DNA of 64,000 nucleotides, from the NCBI RefSeq assembly GCF_007859915.1, contig NZ_SJPM01000001.1, positions 361,502 through 425,501 on the forward strand. Reading direction: 5' to 3'. How positions within the stretch are numbered: position 1 is the stretch's first letter; every line of letters begins with the position of its first letter. A program made the translations under genes and the position numbers. The notes under the pieces were generated by a model that was not told where the DNA came from, searched no databases, and was given only the letters and a program-made list of their open reading frames with translations. The stretch is from Neorhodopirellula pilleata (GTDB taxonomy: Bacteria; Planctomycetota; Planctomycetia; Pirellulales; Pirellulaceae). Below are positions 44,185 to 53,691 of this stretch, in pieces.

Positions 44185-47100
44185 CTAGCAATCGGCCCAG
44201 GTCGGACCGGACGCGACGTCGACTTTCAGGGGGACGTCCAATTCCATGACGCCTGACATGGCTCGGACGATCAAATCGGTCAACGGTTCGACCTCGTCGG
44301 CGGGGGTTTCGAGCAATAATTCGTCGTGAATTTGCAGCAGTAGCTTCGCCTGCAGGTCGCTTTCTTGAAGTTCACGATAGACTTTTAGCATGGCCAATTT
44401 GATCAGATCGGCGGCGGTTCCTTGGATCGGCATGTTGATCGCAATCCGCTCGGCCTCGGTCAGACTGCGACGCTTGGACTCAGGCAAACTCGCCAAATCA
44501 CGAACGCCTTGAATTTCGCGGCGGCGACCGAGCATCGTCGATACGTAGCCTTCGGCGCGGCAGCGGGCGAGCGTTTCCATCATGAAGGCTTCGACACCCG
44601 AGTAACGTTGGAAATACTTTTCGATGTAATCGCGCGCGTCGTCTTTGGAGATCGTCAACGTCTTGGCCAATCCGAACGGACTTTGGCCATACACGATTCC
44701 GAAATTGATCGTCTTGGCGATCCGACGCAGGTCACTGGTGACGTCCGATTCGTCGACGCCGAACACCTCGGCGGCCACCCGCGTGTGGATGTCCGCATCG
44801 TCGCGGTACGCTTGGATCAACGCTTCGTCGCCACTGTAATGGGCCAGCACGCGGAGTTCGATTTGGGAATAGTCGGCTCCGATCAGGACCCAGCCTTCGT
44901 GCCCGGCGGTGAACGCGCCTCGGATCGCTTTGCCCTGTTCGGTGCGAATGGGAATGTTCTGCAGGTTTGGTTCGCTGCTGCTGAGTCGCCCCGTTGCGGC
45001 GACGTCTTGGCGGAACGACGTGTGGACCCGGCCGGTGGATTGGCAAATCAATTGCGGCAACGCGTCGATGTAAGTGTTCTTTAACTTGGTGGCTTGGCGA
45101 TACTGCAGTAAATGATTTGCGATGTCGTGGTTGACCGCTAGTTGAGCCAGCACATCGGCATCGGTACTGATGCCGGTTTTCGTTTTCTTGATGACGGGCA
45201 ACCCGAGTTCGTCGAATAGAACCACGCCGAGTTGTTTGGGGCTGTCGATATTGAATTCGCGACCGGCGGCGGAAAATACGAGAGCCTTCAGGTCGGCGAT
45301 CTCTTTCTCGAACCGACCACTCATCGCTTGCAGCGTTGCCGCATCGACCCGAATGCCGTTGGATTCCATTTCGACCAACACATCGATCAAGGGCACTTCG
45401 AGTGTCTCATAAAGTTCTCGCAATTGCTCGCCATCGAGTTCGGCTCGCAACGCATCGACCAAACGGAACGGAACATCGACGTCCTCACTCGCGTAGGGTG
45501 AGACTTCGTCAACCGGCACTTCGTCCATGCGGATTTGTTTCTTGCCGGTGCCGATGAGTTCCTTGATCGACGTCGTCTTGTGCGACAATCGGCGAAGTGC
45601 CATGTCGTCGAGCGTGTGATTGCGTCCGCCGGGATGCAGCAGGTAATCGGCGATCATCGTGTCGGTCGTGATGCCACGCAAACGCACGCCGGGGTTGGCG
45701 GTTCGCAAAACGATCGCATCGAATTTGATGTTATGGCCGACCTTTTCGATCGCGGAAGATTCCAACACCTCCCGAAGCGTCTCCAAGACCACGGACTCAT
45801 CTAGGGTTGCTTCGCCCAGCGGCGCACGGATTGGAATGTAGGCGGCGCGGCCGATTTCCCACGCGACCGAGATGCCGACCAATTGACAGGCGACCGCGTG
45901 TGTCGAAGTGGTTTCGGTATCGACGGCGATGCGTTGGCAATTGGCGAGTGTTCGAGCGAGTTCGTTGAGTTGTTCCGACGTGGTGATGGTTTGGTAATCG
46001 GTCACCCACTCGGCAACCGTCGGTTCGGCACCGCCGGCACCCTCGAAACCGCCCAGCAATTCGGCGGCGCGGGTTCGCAGGCGGCGGAATCCGAACTCTT
46101 GCAACAGCGCGTCGAGCAATTTCAAGTCCGCCGATGACCGTAGGCTGCGGCTCCAAGGAATCGGCGACTCGACGTCTTTCTTCAGCGCCACCAACTCGCG
46201 ACTGAGCATGGCTTTGTCGCGACCTTCCAACAGGTTCTGTTTGCGTTTCGCGCCGGTTAGTTTGTCGGCATTATCTAAGACACCTTCGAGTGTGTCGTAT
46301 TGTTCGAGGAGTTGTTGGGCCAACTTGGGACCGATCAACGAAATGCCGGGAACGTTGTCGACGGGATCCCCGACGAGTGATTGATAATCGATGACTTGGT
46401 CGGGGCGGATCCCCCATAATTCGTGCAGCTTGGCGGCGTCGATTTCTTCGTTCTTGCGGATGTTGTAGATCAACGTTTTGTCGGTGATCAATTGTCGGCA
46501 ATCTTTGTCGCTCGTCACAACCAAGCATCGTCCCCCGGCGGCTTCGACCTTGGCGGCGACGGTTGCCAACAGATCGTCGGCTTCGTATCCGCCTTGTTCC
46601 ATGATGCCGACGCCCATCGCGTCGATGGCTTGGCGGATGAGAGGGATTTGTTGCCGCAGTTCATCGGGCATCGCGTCCCGGTTGGCTTTGTATTGTGGGA
46701 ACAGTTCGTTGCGAAAGGTGACTTCGGACTTGTCGAACGCGGCGATCAGGTAGTCCGGTTGTTTCCGCTGGATCAATTCCAACATGTCGCCGACGAACCC
46801 GTAGACGGCCGAGACCGGCAGGCCGCCCGAACTGGTCATCGGGGGCAGGGCGTGAAAGACCTGGTAGATCAACGAGTGCGCGTCGACGATGACCACGAGT
46901 CGATCGGTCAGATCGGGCATCGATTCGTCGGCCGCGGGTGCGATTTCACGCTGCAAAACCGCGGGCAGCGATCCTCCGTCGATGGCCACGGCGGCGTGCC
47001 GGGCGGCCCGTTGTTCGGGGTTTTCCGCTTGCGAGCGTGGTGACGCCTCGCGGACCCGACCGGTCTGCTGGGCTGCAGCGGCAGTTTCAGTTTGCCGATC

Positions 47101-47193
47101 GGTTTGGGCGTGTGGGGCCGGTTTCGTTTCCTCCTCGAATCCGCTGAGCAACATCTGGTCGTCGTTGTTGTCTTTGGGACGAGATTTGGCCAT
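44185..47193 (-). CDS. polA: DNA polymerase I
   Basis: 1002 residues, repair and Okazaki-fragment processing. About 95 residues at the N-terminus are a low-complexity, Gln/Ala/Arg-rich extension before the family core (LVVIVDAHSLIYQVFHALPPM). The 5'-3' exonuclease domain spans about 97-390 (EADDLLATVA, TSDKDCRQL, GDPVDNVPG). A proofreading domain (about 410-600) keeps all its acidic residues: DTET, GHNIKFD and YASED. The polymerase part has motif A (ADYSQIELRVLAH), motif B (RRIAKTINFGIVYG) and motif C (QIHDELLLE). No clear ribosome site supports the start at 47193, but the extension has ordinary codon use. Confidence 0.97.
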   Translation of the reverse strand: MAKSRPKDNNDDQMLLSGFEEETKPAPHAQTDRQTETAAAAQQTGRVREASPRSQAENPEQRAARHAAVAIDGGSLPAVLQREIAPAADESMPDLTDRLVVIVDAHSLIYQVFHALPPMTSSGGLPVSAVYGFVGDMLELIQRKQPDYLIAAFDKSEVTFRNELFPQYKANRDAMPDELRQQIPLIRQAIDAMGVGIMEQGGYEADDLLATVAAKVEAAGGRCLVVTSDKDCRQLITDKTLIYNIRKNEEIDAAKLHELWGIRPDQVIDYQSLVGDPVDNVPGISLIGPKLAQQLLEQYDTLEGVLDNADKLTGAKRKQNLLEGRDKAMLSRELVALKKDVESPIPWSRSLRSSADLKLLDALLQEFGFRRLRTRAAELLGGFEGAGGAEPTVAEWVTDYQTITTSEQLNELARTLANCQRIAVDTETTSTHAVACQLVGISVAWEIGRAAYIPIRAPLGEATLDESVVLETLREVLESSAIEKVGHNIKFDAIVLRTANPGVRLRGITTDTMIADYLLHPGGRNHTLDDMALRRLSHKTTSIKELIGTGKKQIRMDEVPVDEVSPYASEDVDVPFRLVDALRAELDGEQLRELYETLEVPLIDVLVEMESNGIRVDAATLQAMSGRFEKEIADLKALVFSAAGREFNIDSPKQLGVVLFDELGLPVIKKTKTGISTDADVLAQLAVNHDIANHLLQYRQATKLKNTYIDALPQLICQSTGRVHTSFRQDVAATGRLSSSEPNLQNIPIRTEQGKAIRGAFTAGHEGWVLIGADYSQIELRVLAHYSGDEALIQAYRDDADIHTRVAAEVFGVDESDVTSDLRRIAKTINFGIVYGQSPFGLAKTLTISKDDARDYIEKYFQRYSGVEAFMMETLARCRAEGYVSTMLGRRREIQGVRDLASLPESKRRSLTEAERIAINMPIQGTAADLIKLAMLKVYRELQESDLQAKLLLQIHDELLLETPADEVEPLTDLIVRAMSGVMELDVPLKVDVASGPTWADC

Positions 47194-47292
47194 CGGTTTT
47201 GGGATCTCGGTTGTAGAATCACGAAGGAACGAAAACCGTGAGCCTACCAGATGACCGATGCCTCGCCCAAGTGGTCAGACCGGGCGACCGGT

Positions 47293-48024
47293 CTACCGGC
47301 CGGTCATCTTGTCGGATTCAATTTTCCCGTCGCGAACCCGCAAGATCCGCTGAGCCGCATCGGCGACTTCTTCGCTGTGCGTGACCGTGATCAACGTCAT
47401 TTTCCGCTCCTCGTGAAGCTGAGCAAACAGTTCCAAGATACTGTCGGCGGTGACCGTGTCGAGGTTACCAGTCGGTTCATCGGCGAGCAGCAAACGGGGG
47501 TCATTGGCGAGCGAACGGGCGATCGCGATTCGTTGCCGTTGGCCGACGGACAACTGTTTGGGCAGGTGTTTGGCTCGATCGGACATGCCAACCGATTCGA
47601 TCAATTGACGGGCCTTGTCCACCCGTTGGGCACCCGTCATGCCGCGACCGAACATCGGGACTTGGATGTTTTCGAGCGCCGTTAAGGTCGGCAAAAGGTA
47701 AAACGATTGAAACACAAATCCGATGAATTGGGAACGTAGTTCGTCGAGATTGGTGCTCGCATCGATCTTCTTTCCGTCGAAGGAAACGGTCCCCGAAGTC
47801 GGCCGGTCGAGCGTTCCGAGGATGCTCAACAGGGTCGACTTGCCGCTGCCGCTGGGCCCCATGATCGCCACGTATTCGCCCGAGTGAATATCGAAGGTGA
47901 CGTGATCAAGGGCCCGCACATTCCCGTCGGGGTAGTCCTTGCATACGTCGTCGATGGACAGCAGAGGAGCGGATAACGGAGCCGGCGTTGACGAAGCGGG
48001 CGACGAAACGGCTTGATCGGACAA
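47293..48024 (-). CDS. ABC transporter ATP-binding protein (MacB/LolD-like)
   Basis: 243 residues. TTG at 48024 is taken as the start because GGAAGG lies seven bases upstream; the frame extends into the preceding gene but has no matching features there. Seen: LLSIDDVCKDYPDGNVRALDHV, Walker A GPSGSGKST, Q-loop FVFQSFYLLPTLTALENI, signature LSVGQRQR (Val in place of Gly), Walker B LLLADEPTGNLD and the switch His in VTHSEEVA. This is the MacB/LolD group, which works with separate membrane permeases; none is adjacent. It begins 14 bases after the tandem KAS III gene, so it is the last gene of the PKS/NRPS operon and may drive product export. Confidence 0.9.
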   Translation of the reverse strand: MSDQAVSSPASSTPAPLSAPLLSIDDVCKDYPDGNVRALDHVTFDIHSGEYVAIMGPSGSGKSTLLSILGTLDRPTSGTVSFDGKKIDASTNLDELRSQFIGFVFQSFYLLPTLTALENIQVPMFGRGMTGAQRVDKARQLIESVGMSDRAKHLPKQLSVGQRQRIAIARSLANDPRLLLADEPTGNLDTVTADSILELFAQLHEERKMTLITVTHSEEVADAAQRILRVRDGKIESDKMTGR

Positions 48025-48038
48025 GGTGATTCCTTCCG

Positions 48039-50156
48039 TTAAAAACGATACAGTGCGCAGCCGACTTGGAGCCCCGAACTGAGTTGCACGATCAACCCCC
48101 ATTGGCCGGAGGCGGGCAAACCCCATTGGCCAGAGGCGGGGAGACGGTCGTGACGGCCGGTCGTGGGATGGCCTTGAGACGCTAACATCGCAAGCGGCAC
48201 GGCCGATGTAAAGGCGTCGGTCGTGGCATCGGCATCAAAAATCATCCGCTCGACCGGGATTCCGAGTTCGTCGCCGAGTTTCGTTCGCAAGTCGTTGCTC
48301 ATCGGAGACGGCAATAGCCAATCGATATCATCGATCGAGAGGTCTTGGGATTGCAAAAATCGCTCGACGCTTTGGCCGACCGCCGGTATCAACCTGTCCT
48401 TCCAATCGGATTCGATCTTGGTTTCCAGATAGGTTTTCCCCAGCTCGTTGCGCAGGTTGGCGACAACATGGTAGGCATCTTGGTGTTCGGGGTAATGATC
48501 AAAATGAAATGCGTGGAACCCGGTTTCGCCGTCGTCGGATTCGCTCAAGATGACCGCCGACGCCATCTCGGTCAGTCCCAAATTCGCTTTGCCATCGAAG
48601 GCCGCGTTGTTTTCAATTTCCGAGGCCACGACCATCGCACGTTCGATTTCGCCGGCCCGGCCCATTTCACAGATCAGATGACAAGCGTTGAGGAACCCCA
48701 TCGAACCGTTAAGCAGATCGAATGCGAACGTCTTAATAGGATCTTCGGCGGGTTGGTCGGCGTTGATGTCCAAGTCACCGGCGAGCAAAGCCGCCAACGC
48801 GGGTTCGGTCATGAATTCGCTGCGATAAACGCCGACGGAAATGATCAGCTCGATCGTCGATCGATCAATCTCGCCCTGTTCGATGCATTGCTTCGCGGCC
48901 GAACAAAGCATCGCCAATGTGTCCGGCGGGGTCGACGGAGTATTTTCCGATTTGTTGGGATAGGCGGTCGCGATGGATTCGAAACGAAACGGCACTGCCA
49001 TGGCCAATTCGACCGAGGCGGCTTCGTCGTGCGTATCGTCCGTCGATGATAGTTCGCCATTGCGGTTCGACGGTGCGTCCGAATCGACCGATTGGTTGGC
49101 ATTGGCCGCGCGGATGCGATCGGGCAAATCGTTGCACGTGTAGATCGCCGTTCCGGTCGTTTGGCCCGATCCAGAAATCGCGAATAGGATCTGATCACCG
49201 GTACGAATACGTCCGTTGTCGATTTGGTCGCGATAGGCGAGGAAGTGCGTCGTGCTCGCCGTGTTGCCTCGAACTTCCAAGTTATCAATCATCTGCGCCG
49301 AACAATCGGAATCGAACTCTTTGGCGATCTCATCCAGCGCACCTCGAATGGTCATTCGGGACGTTTGGTGAGGAATGATGTGTTGCACGTCGTCGACATG
49401 ACGGCCGGATTGGCGGAGCGTGTGAACGGCGTGAGCGGCCGCGTGGGGCACGATCGCGGCGGTAACCTTCACCGCATCGGTATACATCACCGCGCCGCCG
49501 TGAGGTTTGTCGCTCGGTTTGGCGATGCACAGCCGACTGTAAGCGCCCAGCGTATACAGGTCCAGTTCGTTGAAGCCTTCGCCACTGCGTTGCGATCCGC
49601 ACAATGCAACCGCGACGCCGGCATCACCAAGAGTCAGCGATGCCAATTGCGAATCCATGTAGCCGTCGATCTCGAGCTGCGCCGTTCGTGTCAGGTGCGA
49701 GATATACTCGCCACTGACAACGAGTGCATTGCGAACGGCACCCGAAGCGATGAACTTGTCGGCAACGTAAACCGCCGTCCACATGCTCGCGCAGGCGTTG
49801 GAGATATCAAACGCAATCGCCTGATCGAACCCCATCAGTTTTTTGAGCGCGATGGCGGTGGACGGTTCGTATCCGACGACGTTGAGGCCGTCGTAGCGGG
49901 AAATGTTGGCGCTTATCAACAAATCAAATTGGTTCTTGGCGATTCGCGAATGTTTCAGGCAATCGTCGATCGCTTTGGTCGCCAAGTCGATCGCGAACTC
50001 TTTTTCTTCGGCGAAATGCCGAGACTTGATCCCCGTTAGCCGCTCCAGCGGAACCCGCACTCGGCTGACGCACCCTTCGAGCACTTCGGCGGTAGTGACG
50101 ATATTGGGCGGCAGATACGTGCCGACACTTTCGATGATAGATTGAAACGAGTTCAT
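48039..50156 (-). CDS. Tandem 3-oxoacyl-ACP synthase III-like protein, second half degenerate
   Basis: 705 residues with two KAS III (thiolase-fold) units. The first (about 1-345) starts IIESVGTYLPPNIVTTAEV and keeps Cys in FDISNACASMW, His in IIPHQTSRM and Asn in EVRGNTAST. The second (about 385-705) has the same layout, but the aligned positions read FDLLNGSMGFL (Ser for Cys), LLPSPMSND (Ser for His) and FDADATTDA (no Asn). Between the units is a charged, Asn/Ser/Asp-rich linker. Near the C-terminus the octapeptide LPASGQWG occurs twice in tandem. It follows the NRPS gene by 22 bases. In other clusters such enzymes start chains, extend them, or transfer or release acyl groups; which applies here is inference. 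Confidence 0.85.
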   Translation of the reverse strand: MNSFQSIIESVGTYLPPNIVTTAEVLEGCVSRVRVPLERLTGIKSRHFAEEKEFAIDLATKAIDDCLKHSRIAKNQFDLLISANISRYDGLNVVGYEPSTAIALKKLMGFDQAIAFDISNACASMWTAVYVADKFIASGAVRNALVVSGEYISHLTRTAQLEIDGYMDSQLASLTLGDAGVAVALCGSQRSGEGFNELDLYTLGAYSRLCIAKPSDKPHGGAVMYTDAVKVTAAIVPHAAAHAVHTLRQSGRHVDDVQHIIPHQTSRMTIRGALDEIAKEFDSDCSAQMIDNLEVRGNTASTTHFLAYRDQIDNGRIRTGDQILFAISGSGQTTGTAIYTCNDLPDRIRAANANQSVDSDAPSNRNGELSSTDDTHDEAASVELAMAVPFRFESIATAYPNKSENTPSTPPDTLAMLCSAAKQCIEQGEIDRSTIELIISVGVYRSEFMTEPALAALLAGDLDINADQPAEDPIKTFAFDLLNGSMGFLNACHLICEMGRAGEIERAMVVASEIENNAAFDGKANLGLTEMASAVILSESDDGETGFHAFHFDHYPEHQDAYHVVANLRNELGKTYLETKIESDWKDRLIPAVGQSVERFLQSQDLSIDDIDWLLPSPMSNDLRTKLGDELGIPVERMIFDADATTDAFTSAVPLAMLASQGHPTTGRHDRLPASGQWGLPASGQWGLIVQLSSGLQVGCALYRF
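48097..48144. repeat. In-frame 24-bp tandem duplication
   Basis: Two adjacent 24-base units differing at three positions encode LPASGQWG twice, just before the last strand of the KAS III fold. The length keeps the frame. Confidence 0.85.
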
Positions 50157-50178
50157 AGAGAAAGAGTCGTCACAGGAT

Positions 50179-53100
50179 TCAGGAGGTGGGGCAAGAACTG
50201 GGGTGGGCCGGATTCAACTCGGGCGCACCAAGGTGTTGATGTAGATCGGCGATCGACTGGAATTCGAACAGCAATTCTGGGTTCAGCGGCTCGTCGCGCG
50301 GATTCAGTCCGGCGTCGTTTGCACGTGCGATGATCCGCAAACTGGTTAACGAGGCACCACCGAGGTCAAAAAAGTTATCGTAGATGCCGACCGGAGACAC
50401 ACCGAGTTCATCGGCCCAAATCTTCGCCAGCGCCGTTTGCCATGCGTTTCGCGGGGGAACATATTGATGAACGCCGCTCCGTGCGTTCAGGACCGGCATG
50501 GGCAACTTCGCGTAAGCGATTTTTCCCGATGCGTTGATCGGCAGGGATTCCAATACGACGACCCGACGAGGGACCAAGTATCGAGGCAACGTGGTGCGAA
50601 GTTCGGAAAGGATTTCCGCTTCGATGCTATCGGCGTGTTCGGCCAAAGTGGATCGGCGAGGGTCGTTATCGGTGAGCTGAACCCAAGCGATCAAGTCGGC
50701 CGACTTGCCGCCGTCCGAGGTTGTATTCTCGGTGACGTTCAATCGCACACAACTGATCGCGACCTGATCGAGTTGATTGATCGCGAGCTCGACCTCGGAG
50801 GTGTCGGCGCGGATCCCGTCGAGTTTGACTTGTTGGTCGACCCGTCCGAGAAATTCGAGGTTGCCGTCGGCGTTCCATCGTGCCAAATCGCCGGTGTCGT
50901 AAATGATTCCCGATTCAACAAAGGGATCATTGCGAAATCGAGCTCGGGTTGCATCGGGATCACGGTAATACCCGTCCGCCAAAATCGAACCACCCAGGTG
51001 CAAGTATCCGGCCGTTCCGAGCGGGCAAAGTCGACCTTCATTATCGAGCAGATACGCTCGTGTTCCGGGGCGGGGACGGCCGATCGGCGTGGTGCCGCGT
51101 GACCCGGCGGGGTCGACCTCATGAATCGTTGCGGTGATGACGGCTTCGGTCGGGCCGTAGGCGTTGAGAATTCGAACTTGGCGAGATTGCCACGCTTGAA
51201 CCGATTTCCCGGGGAAGACGTCGCCCCCAAGAATCAGCAAACGTAATGATTCCAGCCCCGAGTCGTCGGCGGTTTGTTTGTCGCAATGTTGGAAGTAGGC
51301 GGGAGGCAAATTAACAATCGTCACGGAATGCTGATCGATCACTTGCCAGAGCGTTTCAGGTGACCACAGTTCGTTTCCGCGGGCGACAACACAGGCACCG
51401 ACCGCCCATGCCGAGAACATTTGTTCGAGCGATGGGTCGAACGTCATGTTGCTGAACTGCAATACACGATCGTCGGATGTCATCTCGTAGACGCTGACCA
51501 TCGAAACGATGTGTCGGGCGATCGCTTCATGCGAAACACAGACCCCTTTGGGAGTCCCGGTCGATCCGGAAGTGTGAAGCACGTAGGCGGGCGAGGTGGC
51601 CTGGGCCGTGCGACCGGCGAGTGCGTCCAATGACGACGATGACAAATCTCGATCGCCGTTCAAAACCGGAGCTAAGTCAGGCAGCCAGCCAACTTGGGTA
51701 CCCTTATCGGTCGCCAGGTCGGCAACCTCGGATTGATCGGTGAATAAGAACTTGGCATCGCAAGACCGCATGACGCAATGCGTGTGAACGGCGGGGGCAT
51801 CGACGTTGAGCGGCACGTAGACACAGCCCGCCTTCAAAATCCCAAGCAGAATTGCGGCCGAGGCCGGGCCGCGTTGATGGCAACAACCAACAAGGTCGCC
51901 CGATCGCAAGCCACGATCGATCAAGTAACCTGCGACGCGATCACCGGCTGCGTTGAGTTCCGCGTACGTTTGTTCTTCATCACCACAAACCCACGCGGTA
52001 TGCTCGGGGCGTGAGTTTGCGTTCTTTTCCACCCATTGGTGAATCAGCGTCCCGTCCCACGTGGGCGGTTGATCGGTTTCACACAGGCGCATCAGTTCGC
52101 TGCGTTCTTGTGGTGAAACCAAGTCATACTGCGACAATCGCTTGTTCGGATCACGGGCGATCTCGCCGCACAGATGAACAAATTGATCGCCGATCCGCTT
52201 CGCCGTCGTCGGCGAGAAAAGATCGGTGTCGTACTTCAATGTTCCGACGAACGTTTTATCGGTATCGAACATCTCCAAGGTCAGATCGCATTGGCCTTCT
52301 TGTTGATCCATCGGGAAGGGACGGACCGGGAATCCTGAGATTTGGACCTGGGAATCGGTTTGATTCATCAATGTGGCCGCTTCACACAATCGCGGTTTTT
52401 GCAAACCGAACATGACCGTGAAAACGGGATTGCCGCTGGAGCGACGTCCGCTCGAGAAGCCCGGATTGACCTTGCCTTGATCTTTCGAATTCAGTGCCGC
52501 TTGACTGATTTTATCAACGATCGAAACGAACGGATAACTTTGGTGTTTCAACGCGCCGAGCACTTTGGCTTTGACGTTCGTTGCGAATTCCGCGAAAGTG
52601 AGTTCGTTGTCAACGTTCGAGCGAATCGCCATCGAGTTGACGAAGTAACCGATGACGGAATTGAACTCCGGTTTGGTTCGACCAGACGTTGTCGTTCCGA
52701 CGATCAGGTCATCCTGGCCGGTGATGCGATGGAGCAATACCTTGAAGATCGCCATGGTCAACGCGAACGGTGTCACTCGTAGCGACTTGGATAACTCGCG
52801 AAGATCCGCCGTCAGTGACTCGGGGATCTGGAATCGAAGAGTCGCCCCACGGTATTCCGGTCTAGCCGGGCGTCGATAATCGGTCGGCAAATCGAGCGAC
52901 GGCAACGGTCCGGCGAGTTCGCTCATCCAGTACTGCAAATCGTGCCGGCCTTCGACGCTGTTGATCCAGTCCTGTTGATGGATCGCGAAATCACTGTAGG
53001 TCGCTTGAGGGGAAGGCAACTTCGCGATCTGACCGCCGTGAACTTGCGCGAGAATCTGAAACAGCTCGTCTTGCAGGATCCAAAGTGACCAGGCATCAAA

Positions 53101-53691
53101 AACAATATGGTGCAAAGCGACCAACAAGACTTGTTCGTTTTCATTGATGCGGAACCAACGCACTCGAAGCAGCGGCCCGGTTTCCAGATCGAAGGGACGT
53201 TCGTACTCGGTCTTGACGCGTTGATCCAACGTGGCGGTGTCCATGTCACGGGCATCGACCGACGCGAAATCGACTTTGGCATCTTGGTGAATTCGACGTT
53301 TCAGATGGCCGGACTGAAACTCCATCGTCGTCCGCAGCGATTCGTGGCGTTGGACGAGAAGCTCCGCAGCGGTTTGAACCGATTGTTCGTCGACGGCGGC
53401 GACCACGCGGCAGGCCGAAGCGACGTTATACGCCGGGCTGTAGGGCGCCGACAGGTGCAAGAAGTACAAGGCTTGTTGACCGACGGTGGCCGCCTCGACG
53501 CGGCTTTCGTTCGATTTCGGAAGTTGTTCGTTTTGCAGAATCTCGATGAGTTGTTTTTTGAACTTGCGGAGCTGAGTCATCATCTCCGCATCGAGGGCGT
53601 TGTCGGGCGCACGGAACCGCAACATCTTGCCTTGGCACCAAAGCTCGACGCGACGCCGTTTGAGTTCATCATAAAGTTCGGCGGCGTTCAT
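50179..53691 (-). CDS. NRPS: TubC-like docking domain - condensation - adenylation - PCP
   Basis: 1170 residues from the ATG at 53691, which has GGAGGG seven bases upstream and overlaps the preceding PKS stop by four bases. Residues 1-50 (AELYDELKRRRVELWCQGKMLRFRAP) match TubC-type N-terminal docking domains, which receive chains from a PKS. A condensation domain follows (about 65-480) with HHIVFDAWS, the HHxxxD catalytic motif, Ala replacing the last Gly. The adenylation domain (about 515-1010) has HTSGSTGTPKGVCVS, the FDPSLEQMF pocket segment, NAYGPTEAVITA, YDTGDLARWNADG and NASGKIAYAKLP. The PCP has DLGGASLTS. No thioesterase or reductase follows, so release must be in trans. The amino acid used cannot be assigned reliably. 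Confidence 0.93.
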   Translation of the reverse strand: MNAAELYDELKRRRVELWCQGKMLRFRAPDNALDAEMMTQLRKFKKQLIEILQNEQLPKSNESRVEAATVGQQALYFLHLSAPYSPAYNVASACRVVAAVDEQSVQTAAELLVQRHESLRTTMEFQSGHLKRRIHQDAKVDFASVDARDMDTATLDQRVKTEYERPFDLETGPLLRVRWFRINENEQVLLVALHHIVFDAWSLWILQDELFQILAQVHGGQIAKLPSPQATYSDFAIHQQDWINSVEGRHDLQYWMSELAGPLPSLDLPTDYRRPARPEYRGATLRFQIPESLTADLRELSKSLRVTPFALTMAIFKVLLHRITGQDDLIVGTTTSGRTKPEFNSVIGYFVNSMAIRSNVDNELTFAEFATNVKAKVLGALKHQSYPFVSIVDKISQAALNSKDQGKVNPGFSSGRRSSGNPVFTVMFGLQKPRLCEAATLMNQTDSQVQISGFPVRPFPMDQQEGQCDLTLEMFDTDKTFVGTLKYDTDLFSPTTAKRIGDQFVHLCGEIARDPNKRLSQYDLVSPQERSELMRLCETDQPPTWDGTLIHQWVEKNANSRPEHTAWVCGDEEQTYAELNAAGDRVAGYLIDRGLRSGDLVGCCHQRGPASAAILLGILKAGCVYVPLNVDAPAVHTHCVMRSCDAKFLFTDQSEVADLATDKGTQVGWLPDLAPVLNGDRDLSSSSLDALAGRTAQATSPAYVLHTSGSTGTPKGVCVSHEAIARHIVSMVSVYEMTSDDRVLQFSNMTFDPSLEQMFSAWAVGACVVARGNELWSPETLWQVIDQHSVTIVNLPPAYFQHCDKQTADDSGLESLRLLILGGDVFPGKSVQAWQSRQVRILNAYGPTEAVITATIHEVDPAGSRGTTPIGRPRPGTRAYLLDNEGRLCPLGTAGYLHLGGSILADGYYRDPDATRARFRNDPFVESGIIYDTGDLARWNADGNLEFLGRVDQQVKLDGIRADTSEVELAINQLDQVAISCVRLNVTENTTSDGGKSADLIAWVQLTDNDPRRSTLAEHADSIEAEILSELRTTLPRYLVPRRVVVLESLPINASGKIAYAKLPMPVLNARSGVHQYVPPRNAWQTALAKIWADELGVSPVGIYDNFFDLGGASLTSLRIIARANDAGLNPRDEPLNPELLFEFQSIADLHQHLGAPELNPAHPSSCPTS

